Shown piece after piece: positions 44,761-54,979 of a stretch of 64,000 nt of DNA. Numbering within the stretch: the first letter of the stretch is position 1; the number at the start of each line of letters is the position of its first letter. Both the position numbers and the translations under genes were made by a program. Source of the stretch: Aspidiotus rigidus (Eukaryota > Arthropoda > Insecta > Hemiptera > Diaspididae); assembly GCA_035079385.1 (NCBI GenBank), contig JAVHKY010000040.1:434001-498000 (forward strand), written 5' to 3'. The notes under the pieces were generated by a model. It made no database searches. It saw only the letters and a list, made by a program, of their open reading frames with translations, and was not told where the DNA came from.

Positions 44761-45889
44761 AAAATTATAGCAATACTACTCTAGATTTTTACAGAAATTT
44801 TAATAAATTTAATGCTCGTATTTGTATACAGATTGATGCAAGTGAATTTTTCATTCAACTCTCTCCCGCTTCCAACTCAAAATCATCAGGAATCTTGGGC
44901 CTCCTAGGCCATTCGCGAAAGGACGTTCCGCAAGGAGCGCTAGAGGTGTTGCACTAGAAGGTGATCATATGAAAATTTACAAAAGAGCGTATCTTATTTC
45001 AACCCGCTGTATCTCTCTTAATACTGAAAAAAAGTACCACTTGTAAATGACCTTTTCTGTCTCTCTTGACTAGTAGAATAATATGAAACTCATGAAAATC
45101 AAAATTTCACCAGTTATCTGAAACATCACCTTTTGGTGCAGCTTCCACATGGCCGCTATAGTGGATGTATAGGTAGAGGGCGACTCTTTCGGGTCCTCTC
45201 GCGAATACGGTCTCCCAAAAATTAACAACACGGACATTCCTTTGATGGAACCTATAGTTTCTCAGATTTCGTTGCCTACTTACCTCCTCACGAAATATTT
45301 CAATAGTTTTGCTAACAGAACAATGCAATGTAGATTTTCAACCTTCGTATTCTGTCAAAAATACTGTTGAACTGGTTGGTGAAATTAAAAATTGTATGGT
45401 TCGTATTTTTTGCATAATATAGAAATCAATATTCGCCAAGATAAAAGCAAGAAATTGACGATTGCGGAAGTTATTTCACTATGCGGGGTGACGCTCACAT
45501 CAAAAGAGAGATCTTGGGGTTCATCAGGACACTGTATCTGAAAAATTCACCAACAAGTTTCTCCCTCCGGCTCTATTTATTATTATTATTTTTTCGTTGT
45601 CAAATTGTGAATTTCTTGAGATATACTCAATTTTAGTATTCAAGTGTTGATATGTGGTCTCCCAGGAGATGAGAAAATAATTTTCAATTTGGACTAGCTT
45701 CTCTGAGTCAGATTTGAAGTTAGACTTATGAGTGAACCAGGCTCGGGTAATGTATTTTGACTTTTTTCATTGACGGCAACGTACCTACTTTATTGGTGAA
45801 TATAGAAGATAATTCTGAACATTGTTTCAAATGTAAATAGTAGTAATATTATTGAAAAGATTTCTCATTTTGGATTAAATAAAATAAAA
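44761..45889. other. Unassigned DNA
   Basis: No supportable gene was seen. The 3' part (after ~45600) may be decayed family A. Confidence 0.4.
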
Positions 45890-46955
45890 TTTAGGTTTCC
45901 TTATTGGGTTATAGGCCTGTTTATTTGTGTATTAATATTTTTTTGTCTGCGAAACTCCTTGAAAACTGCTGGATAAATTTTTTTGAAACTTGGGTAGATT
46001 AATATATAATGTTATATCTGAAGATTCGAATGGAGTTTGTGTAGAAGGTGATGATGAGAGCGTGAATACAATTCATGAGAAGATGTAAAGAAGAGCGGGG
46101 AGGGCAGCATCAAGTGAAACCAGGAATTGGAGATGATTAACAATTGAGCCACTCAGTCTAATATTCAGTATACTAGACCAATAGTAGGCTGAGAATAATG
46201 TATAGGAAAAAGTAATTGTGAAGCTCTTTCTTTACCGACTTTTCTAGCTCTTAGTGAGGTATCACATCAGTAGCAAGATTGAAAGGGAGAAGAAGCTGTG
46301 AACTTTTTTGACGTTCAAGATCATTTTTAGCCTGAACAATTTCAGATTTCCTTTCCTTATATATAATTATATAATATAGGCCTATACTTAGACTTATAAG
46401 ATTTTTTTTGTCCGCGGATCTCGTCCAAAACTGGATATAGATTTTTTTCAAACTTAAGCAAGTTATAGTCTCATATCCGAAGATGTGCACCTACAATTTG
46501 TTCGACGATCGGATGAGCTTAATTGATGGTATTTCATCAATGTGTTTCCAGATGAGTTGAAATGATTCGGTAGGTTATACGGTTAATCATATTGAAATAA
46601 GAATATTTGGAGAATTAATCAAAATATAAATTTGCAAACTGTCATAACCTCGTAGCAATGTGGACGGGGGTAGGGGCAATAAATTTTCTTCAGACATTTT
46701 GTCGGTTTTAGATCACTTCTAACGAAAAGAAAATAAAATTCAGGTTTTCTTATTGGATTTTGGGTAATTTTTACTCTATTATCTGTTGATGTGACGTAAA
46801 CTAAATTTTATTTTTCATTCTGCAAATATCTGCCTTGATTGATAGGTGATAAGTGTAATTATTTAATCTAAAGAGTGAGAGTATAACTCTCTTGCTGAGT
46901 TTTGAATGGAAAAGTTGTGTACTACTCACACAACTGCGTAAGTATTTTTTTTTTC
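45890..46955 (-). repeat. Family A, one partial and one fuller copy in series
   Basis: On the minus strand the fuller copy runs from the decayed palindrome ('ttacgcagttgtg', 46927-46939) through 'ccaataagaaaacctgaatt', 'ccattgctacgaggt' and 'tgtaggtgcacatcttcgga' to 'ccgcggacaaaaaaa' (about 46400). A further module ending 'gagctagaaaagtcggtaaa' is at 46230-46350, and another partial 'cagacaaaaaaatatt' module is at 45935-46050. Alternation of the same two modules suggests a mosaic or partly tandem family. Confidence 0.7.
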
Positions 46956-47366
46956 CAATATTTTGTTTCATTTTAATCGTCTCAGTATTTTTTATCGAAG
47001 TGTCTATTTGCCGGTATATACCTACGAATAAAAAGTTATTTGTCGGTATACTGTATGTATATAAGAGTTACAAAAATATATTACTACCTTCTGAGTAAAA
47101 GCAATGAAACTTATTAATTGAAATATACGTAGTTATTAATTCACGCTCCACAATTAGGGCAAGAACCAGCAATTTCAGAAAGGCAACAAATGTGAATATT
47201 ATTGAGACAACAATCGGTGGTCGTGACATCAGAATTGAGCGGTAACGCACATATAGGACAAGGCTCTGGATCAAGTTTCCATTTCTTGTATGGAGGAAGG
47301 GTAGTGTGCTGTGTATTTGCACGTTTTGAGCGTACTACAGGTTGCCTGTCTGCTGAACCTTTGTTG

Positions 47367-47879
47367 AAAGAACAAAGCTCTGCCGTACGAAATGGAATGG
47401 AGGTAACTGAATATTAACGATCAGCAAAAAAGGAAATTTTTTCCGGAGTTGAAAGATCCCTTACCGTAGATCGTAGATATGCATATACGTCCATCCTATT
47501 TTGTACGGCAGAGCTAACAAACAGGGCGCTTTGGCCTGCCTCGTGCTTTGACTTCTTTCTGGAACTGTAGATTAAACTTACTTCCGTTTTGAATCAGTGA
47601 GGAGGATGGAAGAGGTGAAGCCGAAGCGGTCGGAAGAGGAGAGATGGAAGATGGTTCGTTTGGAAGAGGTGTGGTAGGTTCAACGACGACAGAAGTAGCA
47701 GGAATGCAAGGAACATCAGGTGAATCATATAGAAATCTTGTTGGTAGGATGGACGTATATGTATATCTACGATCTACGGTAAGGGATCTTTCAACTCCGG
47801 CAAAAATTTCCTTTTTTGCTGATCGTTGATATTCAGTTACGTCAATTCCATTTCGTACGGCAGAGCTTTGTTCTCTTTC
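47367..47879. mobile_element. 513-bp foldback with ~130-bp arms
   Basis: The left arm (47367-47496) and right arm (47747-47879) are near-identical inverted copies, both with 'acaaagctctgccgtacgaa', 'gatcagcaaaaaaggaaatt', 'ggagttgaaagatccctta' and 'atacgtccatcc'. The 250-bp loop is purine-rich and contains a third 'tgtacggcagagct' (47502-47515), which makes a smaller inverted pair with the left arm. No protein is recognised. Confidence 0.9.
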
Positions 47880-49182
47880 TGAGGGCCATTATACATTCCT
47901 GAAATGGCTCCATGCTGTGACAAGACGCTACATTGCAATGGGCAGTACAACGTTATATCTCTCGCGCGTACTCAGGATATGAACAGTAGAGAATTTCAAT
48001 GACTGGATTGGTTCTTATCTTGAACAGAGTAGGTATACAAAAAGCGTCTTCTTACAAATCCTTCTCCGATCTACAGCTTTTCATTCGTTGTTACCTACAT
48101 ATACCGACGAATAGCTTTTTATTTGTAGGTATATACCGACAAATAACTTTTTATTTGTAAGTATATACCGACAAATAGCCTCAACCATTTTTTATCACTA
48201 TTTTAAGTTAAACTATTCCATTTTTGTTTTCCGGAATAACATAGTACCGTCTACAAATATATTTGTTTTGAAATTATTGTCTGAAAAGCAAAATAATATA
48301 ATATGTAGATGAAAGAATACTGGGAAATTGTGAGAACAGCGAAAAAAAAAAAATCATTCGTATGTTAATACAGAGTACGTCGTGGTATAGAACAGTGTAT
48401 GTGTATTTATCAACTAGTTTATGAAGTGCGCGATTTCTGATGCAAAAGTTTGCACAGCGAACCGGACCGCGCACTTGAAAAATAAGCGAATTATTATAAG
48501 TGCACGAAAATAATGTAATTCATTTCTTTTTTTTTTTGTGGCTTGTAAGAGCTGTTGCGGAGGTCAATGTACCGCAGTTAATTTGATTGCATTTTCATCA
48601 AACAATAATTCTGATTTTGTGATTCGTTTGATACCTATTTAATAAAGAGATGACCTGCAATCCATTCTTGTTCAAAATGAGAATTTGAATTATGTAAACA
48701 ATGGCAGATCAATTCATCAATTCAAATGAAAATTGTTTACTGAAAAATGAACTGATTTTGAAATTTTTATATTGAATGCTACCTACTTGGAAAATATTTG
48801 AATTAAATTTTAATTATCTGTGTTAACTTTTACTCCCAGAAATAAAATCCGCGGAAAAAAGAAAGTAATTATCGGTGATAAATTCAATCAAATAAAATTA
48901 ATAAAGCAATCGTTCACGTGCCTGGTAACCGCTGATTGTAGATGCCGTGTTTAAAATATTTAGATCGTGCCGCGTGCTCTATAGGGATAATTTGACACAG
49001 GCTAGCAAGAAATTTTTATGCACAGAGGCAAAAAAATCCCACTGTTCTACGAGTCCCAAGTGTCTCGCTTTTTGCACGCAAATTATACGCAAAATGAACG
49101 TGCAATTAAAATGAATAAATCTATTTGTTTGCCAGGTTAGAGGAAAGAGAAAATTCAACTACCTCAATGAATGGTAAAACTG
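47880..49182. other. Unassigned DNA
   Basis: Three near-copies of 'tataccgac(g)aaata(g/a)ct', with 'ttttattt' around the first two, lie at 48110-48180. A short inverted pair 'aagtgcgcg'/'cgcgcactt' is at 48424 and 48467. No gene is seen. Confidence 0.4.
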
Positions 49183-49219
49183 GAATCTCTTCATCATCAT
49201 CATCATCATCGTCATCATC
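49183..49219 (+). repeat. (CAT)n microsatellite
   Basis: About nine trinucleotides with two CGT interruptions. Confidence 0.85.
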
Positions 49220-52012
49220 GGGAAAAAGAACTCGGGACTGACGTCAAAGGCTGGGTGATTGTTGGGCCGCCAAGACAGAACTTCTTTGTATTTCGTAATT
49301 TTGGGTAATAACAAATTGCGGGCCTCTTGAATCTTTATAATAGGTAAGCAGTACAGGATAAAAGTTTGAAATAAATTATTGTAACAAAAAATTATAATTG
49401 TGTGCTTCTTATTATCAGCAATCATGTACTTCTTTTCCTTTTTTCAACAGATAAAAAATATTGGAAAATTAGAAATTTACGCTGCTTAAGGGAAATGAAC
49501 TTCACGTCGATCATTACCGCTATTAAAATTCTGCGCACTTGTACTGAAAATGAAGTTACGATATTCGCACATTCCATCTTCTTATACAAAATTATTAGCA
49601 GCTAGTCTAAGTAGAGGCAAAAAAAGACTTGTTTTCTTTCGAAATTTCTATCAACGAGATGAACGGAGAATGCGGTCGGTCCAGTGACGCTCATCTTCAT
49701 GAAACCGGAAGAATCAAATATAAAAATGTGTAAGATATTCCCACGAAATACCGACGGTATGATTGTGCTCTTTCATTATTTTCTGCTACATTCAGGCTAC
49801 GTATGAGTAGTTCACGTCGCGTATATAATGTATAGACTAATATATGTGTTTTAGCCTGCACTAGCATTTCTAGGGTGAAGGCTTAACACTCTCGACTCAT
49901 AATAATAGGTTGATCCACTTCTGCTTTAGATATAATTCATCGTGATTGTTCTGAGGCTTTCTTTGGATTTCAAAATGAATATCGTTAACGTATTGCTTTG
50001 TGGAGATAATTTAAATTTTAGTGGGTAACTCTTGAAAGTCGAACTCACGTACATGTACATGCAGCAACTTCACATTCCGACTATGTTGTTTTCCTCTACA
50101 GAAAAATCGCGTGACTTATCAATTTTCTCAGCATAAATACGTAAGCGTGTAAGCATAAACATTCTCAGCGCAGATTTCGTTCACGGATACTGCATTTCAA
50201 AAATGTGAGAAACAATTTATTTAGCAAATAACTGATCTAATAATCGAGGGGCGATCGTTGGCTGGAAAAATTAATTAGGTATCTTGTCGAGCGACACCGG
50301 ACCGAGTAGAATCGTTATCACGATATAAACTTGAGGTAATCTTCATGGAGAACGACGACATCGCGCAAGTAATAATTTTGCGAGCATAACCGTTACTGTA
50401 TTCATACCTACTATCGTGATTCGAACAGTAGCGACTCTTCGTGGGGTCAAAAGTTCGACTCTATTAAGTAATCATTCGCCTCCTCCTCAAAACTAATAAT
50501 GAGAGCTCTATAACTATAGTATGTTTTGCATATTGGATCTGTTATTTTCGCTCAACTATAATTGGCGGATATTCTTCTCTATTTCTCCCTGTTTGTAACT
50601 TTATTCTAGCTTTATTAAAGAAAATTTGAATCGTTAAGGTTGGGGTCAAGTATTCATCTCGACCAATTTTTTCATAAAGTGAAAAAAATCAACTACTGTG
50701 CTCTTGTGCATTTTATCTCATACTCATAGTAATGAAGTAAAGGTTTCCGAATGAGATTTATTGCGTAGTCGTTCAGGTGCGCTAAAAAATAGAAATGGTT
50801 TTACAACATTTTCTGAACAACGTGGCGTAAGTAGGTGGATTTTTGAGGTGAAGAAGTTTAAATAAGAAAATTGGAAAAATGAATAGGAGAGGTTTCCTGA
50901 TAACCAATGCAGACAATAAAATAGCAGAAAATGAAGAAGAACTTGGAGAGAATCAAGAGGGAGGCAAGTAAATACTCAGTGCACGAGTGCATAAAAACAA
51001 AAAAATCATGAAGAGAGTCAAATACATACGATATATTTGTTGGTGTGTAAGTAATTCCTAATAAAAACAGTCTGAGAATATTCTTTGAAAATATGAATTG
51101 AATACATTAAATTACTGGTTGTTCATCTTTTGAGGGGTCAACTAATTCGTGAAGTAAAATAAAAAAAGAAAGTAAGTAAATTTTCATCATAGAAGAGTAA
51201 CACAGGCTATCTTTCATTATATTTTTCTTGAGAAAAGCATTTACCGTCCTCCATCCGGAAAATTGTGTTTCCGTAGAGCTTCAGAGGAGAGAATTCGGGG
51301 AAGTGTCATTTGGTACAATGTATTGGCGAAAATAAACAAAAACTTTTTCACTTACTTTTGGAAAAAATCCCGACCATCGAGCTATATAACATATTACGCG
51401 TAATTTGCGCATTTGATCAATGCATGCATCAAATAGAAATTCTGCCATACGCCCACAGTCAGCAAACGCTTTGCTTAATGCGCTTACTAAGCAAAATTTC
51501 TACCAGATTTGTATAGAAAATTGATTCATACGCGAAATTGGCCATATTTATACGAAGATTGGGCCCATTGATCCACTAGTGACTCTCAGGGGTACATCTA
51601 ATTCATACAATCACCCAATTTGGACATCTATAGACGGACACTTTATACAAATTTGGCAATAACTAAATACGTCTTCATCTCCGAAATTATGAATAATGAT
51701 TTTGAGTACACTGGATTGAAATGTTAGCAAAAATATTGAAAAAACTGCAGAAAGGTAAGTAATTACAAAATTCTGAAATTTGAATTGCGTTACAGTAACG
51801 TAGTCATAGAAATCGATGACGGAGGAAAGGAGAAAACAAGAACAAGGATTCGCGAATGGGCTCGACAAAACTTTTTTAAACGGGTTTATTAGTGTTTCTG
51901 ATTGACAAACCGTCGTAACAAGACTAAATTGTAATTTTTCATTGCAGTGAGAAATTCAACACCTACCGCCGGCTACGCCTCTGGCCCGTTGATAAAGAAT
52001 GAAGTTCATTTT
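49220..52012. other. Unassigned DNA
   Basis: No supportable gene was seen. The block 51400-51450 ('gcgcatttgatcaatgca') is echoed by 'gcgcattgatcaaatgcg' at 54275. Confidence 0.4.
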
Positions 52013-52622
52013 AGAAGAGAATAAAATTCACATTTTTTTCACGGCTCTGCCGTCGTTTATTGATTAAAAAACTATACGACCGACGTTTCGGTATAACGTA
52101 TACCATCTTCGTGGTCTCAAAATATACTGTGAAGATAAGATCATCTGTGACTATTCTCGAATAACTGATCTCTATATTCTTTAGATTAGCCGAAAGAGAG
52201 TGAAGTTTACGAAATTGCTGGTCTAATTCCCAGTTCAGTAAGAAATTCTTTGATCTGTTCAGCCAGGATCCGCGATAGTGTTCTTGAAGAGATGCAAAAA
52301 GAACAGGGTCTATCCGTCGCATATTGTAAACGCATTGAGGTCCATTACCCGCAGGTTTGACGATGAGTCTTCATACAACCGCAACAGACAGATGAAATCC
52401 TGGCTGAACAGATCAAAGAATTTCTTACTGAACTGGGATTTAGACCAGCAATTTCGTAAACCTCACTCTCTTTCGGCTAATCTAAAGAATATAGAGAATT
52501 CGAGAATAGTCACAGATAATCGTATCTTCACTATACGTTATACCGAAACGTCGGTCGCGTATAGTTTTTTAATCAATAAACGACGGCAGAGCCGTGAAAA
52601 AACGTGAATTTTATTCTCTTCT
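52013..52622. mobile_element. 610-bp foldback with ~230-255-bp arms
   Basis: The left arm (52013-52269) and right arm (52397-52622) are inverted copies sharing 'cacggctctgccgtcgttta', 'ttgattaaaaaactatac', 'cgaccgacgtttcggtata', 'cgaaattgctggtct' and 'ttctttgatctgttcagcca'. The loop is 127 bp. Open frames on both strands (103 and 109 codons) are translations of the arms. Reading outward, each arm has a CGAAACGTCGG motif. In the left arm this sits in an intact GAAGAT/hairpin/GAAAC arrangement. The right arm has lost about 30 bp there. Confidence 0.9.
52064..52110 (-). other. Hairpin-GAAACGTCGG motif in foldback arm
   Basis: The minus strand reads 'cacgaagat', then a perfect 6-bp stem GGTATA/TATACC with a 3-nt loop, then CGAAACGTCGG and 'tcg'. 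Outer 'gacc'/'ggtc' can also pair. The inverted arm (52520-52556) retains only the 3' half. Confidence 0.55.
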
Positions 52623-52872
52623 ACTATTACTTTCATCCGTCGTGACAAGTTTTTTCCTATTTGAAGTTCATTTTATTTGTTAAACCATTCTGCTGACATG
52701 AGTGACTGTAATTGATTGCGTCACTTGTGGGGGGGAGCAGTTAATTTGTTTTCTTGAGAATCAGCAAAGACTTTATGGTAATGTTTGCTCAGAAGACGAA
52801 ATTTCTCCAAGTCCAAATCAAGATTATCGGAACTCATAATGAGTGAGTGAGGTGTAAGTAGAGCACTGATAT

Positions 52873-53268
52873 TGAAAAATGGTTTTCCAATTGTACAAAT
52901 CTACTTTATTAGTTGCTTTTACAAGAGTACTTTCGGGTGTTATCCCATCATCAGTTGTGTCGCAACTGGAGAACAAGGCCTTAACCATGAGTTTTTATAG
53001 TATAACACTGTGATCTTATTGGCTATAACAATGCTGTATTGTGATTGGTTCACTTTTTAGAAACTTATTCTTGTAATAATATGACATTGTGTTCTTATTG
53101 GCTAAAACATACTGCTTCGTGATTGGTTCAATCTTTTGTCCTAAATGCTGCGTTTCTATTGGCTACCTGGATTCCTGCCGTCTGATTGGTTGGGTCTGTT
53201 CTTCTTCTCTCGTCCAATCACCAGCAACTAATAAAGTAGATTTGTACAATTGGAAAACCCTTTTTCAA
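52873..53268 (-). mobile_element. Penelope-like terminal-repeat unit (hammerhead-like core, CCAAT cluster)
   Basis: The block 'gcaactaataaagtagattt' plus 'gtacaattggaaaacc' occurs at 53224-53259 and inverted at 52882-52917, enclosing about 310 bp. On the minus strand, next to the left copy, CTGATGA is followed by a short GGG/CCC hairpin and GAAA (52931-52954), the conserved-core layout of hammerhead ribozymes. The interior has six ATTGG and one CCAAT (53018-53218), mostly as alternating 'attggct' and 'tgattggtt' pairs. PLEs are known to carry hammerhead motifs in their terminal repeats. No RT is linked here, so family assignment is inference. Confidence 0.5.
52931..52954 (-). ncRNA. Hammerhead-ribozyme-like core
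   Basis: CTGATGA, 13 nt able to form a 3-bp GGG/CCC stem II, then GAAA. The stem III sequence after GAAA ('gtactcttgta') can pair only partly. I could not establish stem I or a UH cleavage site with confidence, so activity is unproven. Confidence 0.4.
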
Positions 53269-53344
53269 ATCAAGATATCAAAATTTGACCAAACTTCACA
53301 TCTATTTGTAGATAGAGGTTCTCAACTTGAAATTTTTCCAAGTT

Positions 53345-53436
53345 TCAGATCTTATAGGTGTTCCGAGATCGAAACGTCGATATTTACGAATCAGATCTTA
53401 TAGGTGTTCCGAGATCGAAACGTCGATATTTACGAA
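53345..53436 (+). repeat. 46-bp tandem duplication
   Basis: There are two exact units starting 'tcagatcttataggtgttcc' and containing 'gatcgaaacgtcgatattt'. Confidence 0.95.
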
Positions 53437-53597
53437 TTTGAGAGAGACAGCGAAAATTTCTATCAAAAATCCATCTATAATACAGATTCCCCGTTTAAAT
53501 ATAAAAAATAATCCAGTAATGGATGAAAAAAAAAAATAATAATTAAAAAAATCATGATAAAAATGACGGCTTCCTTAACGAAGTTAAACGAGGAACG

Positions 53598-54084
53598 CAG
53601 GGAACCTGTTTTATGATTCGAATGAGATTTGGTATTGAAAATTCAAGGAAGCCTAGATCATATATAGCTCGACAGTCGAAATTTTTCCAAGTCCCTCTCC
53701 TATCATATATGGCTCGAGAGTCGAAATTTTTCTAAGTCCCCCTTCTATCATATATAGCTCGAGAGTCGAAATTTTTTCAAGTCCCCCTCCTATCATATAT
53801 GGCTCGAGAGTCGATATTTTTCCAAGTCCCCCTTCTATCATATATAGCTCGAGAGTCGAAATTTTTCTAAGTCCCTCTCCTATCATAATATATGGCTCGA
53901 GAGTCGAAATTTTTTCAAGTCCCCCTCCTATCATATATAGCTCGAGAGTCGAAATTTTTCTAAGTCCCTCTCCTATCATATATGGCTCGAGGGTCGAAAT
54001 TTTTCCAAGTTTTTCGCTGGACGGCGCACGGCGGACGGCGGACGGCAGATTTCTCAAATAGCCCCCCATAAAACAGGTTCCCTG
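53598..54084. mobile_element. 18-bp-TIR element built around a 45-bp minisatellite
   Basis: 'cagggaacctgttttatg' (53598-53615) and its perfect complement (54067-54084) bound 487 bp. The interior is the 45-bp array plus a unique segment with 'acggcg' repeats (54020-54048). The right terminal block ('acaggttccctgttaa') recurs at 57493, 62083, 7608 and, degenerate and inverted, at 19466, so this terminus is dispersed. Confidence 0.75.
53656..54010 (+). repeat. 45-bp minisatellite, ~8 units
   Basis: The unit holds 'tatcatatatggctcgagag', then 'tcgaaatttttctaagtccc' and 'cctcc/ccttc'. Units start near 53701, 53746, 53791, 53836, 53881, 53929 and 53974, with a partial unit before. Because 45 is divisible by 3, the minus strand stays open for 138 codons (a 15-residue repeat). 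This is a repeat translation, not evidence of a protein. Confidence 0.95.
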
Positions 54085-54306
54085 TTAATAAAACATTCAA
54101 TTTCCAATGAGATATTAAGATCCATAAGAACACCATCAGGTATACATAAGAATTCATATTCCTCAATGGTTGTTCAATTTCGAAACAATTGGAAAAAAAA
54201 TATTGCTTAATACAGGTCAAAAATGAAATAATTATTTGTCAATTCCGCACACTTAGCCAAATTTCTGCTAAATGCGCGCATTGATCAAATGCGTCTATTG
54301 TGTGTA

Positions 54307-54345
54307 ACACACACACACACACACACACACACGCGCGCGCGCGCG
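54307..54345 (+). repeat. (CA)n(CG)n alternating purine-pyrimidine tract
   Basis: About 13 CA followed by about 7 CG. This is a strongly Z-DNA-prone sequence. Confidence 0.9.
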
Positions 54346-54902
54346 TAAATGCTCATATAATTTAGATCTACACGAGTGACTTCTCATCAACTGTAGAACC
54401 ATCTCTTCCTCGCTTCCCCATTTTCGACTCAGCCGATACATTGACAGCTCCATGTTTTACACAAAACGTTGGCGTATCATGAGGATTTTATGTGAACCTT
54501 TAACAAACATCTTCGTGTGCTCTCTATTTGCGAAAGAAAAACATTGACAAGAGGAGAACAGGCTAAAAGGATGAAACTGCAATATCAGATCGAAAATTTC
54601 CAGATCCTAATGTAGGAGATATGGTGCGAATCCAAGTACTCCAGGTCGACCGAGATGAATAACCGGTGTGCAAAACGTGTTGGTATGCGTGCTGAAAATG
54701 ACGCTAGATAATTTCTAGGTATGCGTCGCGTCACTCTGAAGCGGCTGTATACGCGGTCTTAATTTCAATTGTGCCACGAAATTTTTTATAATTGGAGGAT
54801 GTGCCGACTGAAGAGACGTCCAAAAGTTCAGTAGCTTTTGCGGGAGCAGGAGGAAATGATTGGGGTTTTAAAAAAAGGAACACTTTTACTGGACGACAAA
54901 AA

Positions 54903-54976
54903 TAGTCACTAAAGAAATAAACTTAAACACATTTTCGTCCAAGAAAGGGTGTTTAAATTTATTTCTCTAGTGATTA
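54903..54976. other. 74-nt hairpin, precursor-microRNA-like
   Basis: 28-bp arms match at about 25 of 28 positions ('tagtcactaaagaaataaac' with 'ttaaacac', and its inverse at 54949-54976), with an 18-nt loop. The size and mismatch pattern would suit a pre-miRNA or a tiny foldback MITE. Confidence 0.5.
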
Positions 54977-54979
54977 AGA

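Noticed and set aside
52278..52607. Similar ~105-codon frames on both strands near 52011-52607
   Set aside because: They mirror each other because they translate the two arms of one foldback. I could not tie them to a protein family.
53653..54069. 138-codon minus-strand frame with a 15-residue repeat
   Set aside because: It is the direct translation of the 45-bp minisatellite. Period divisible by three keeps it open.
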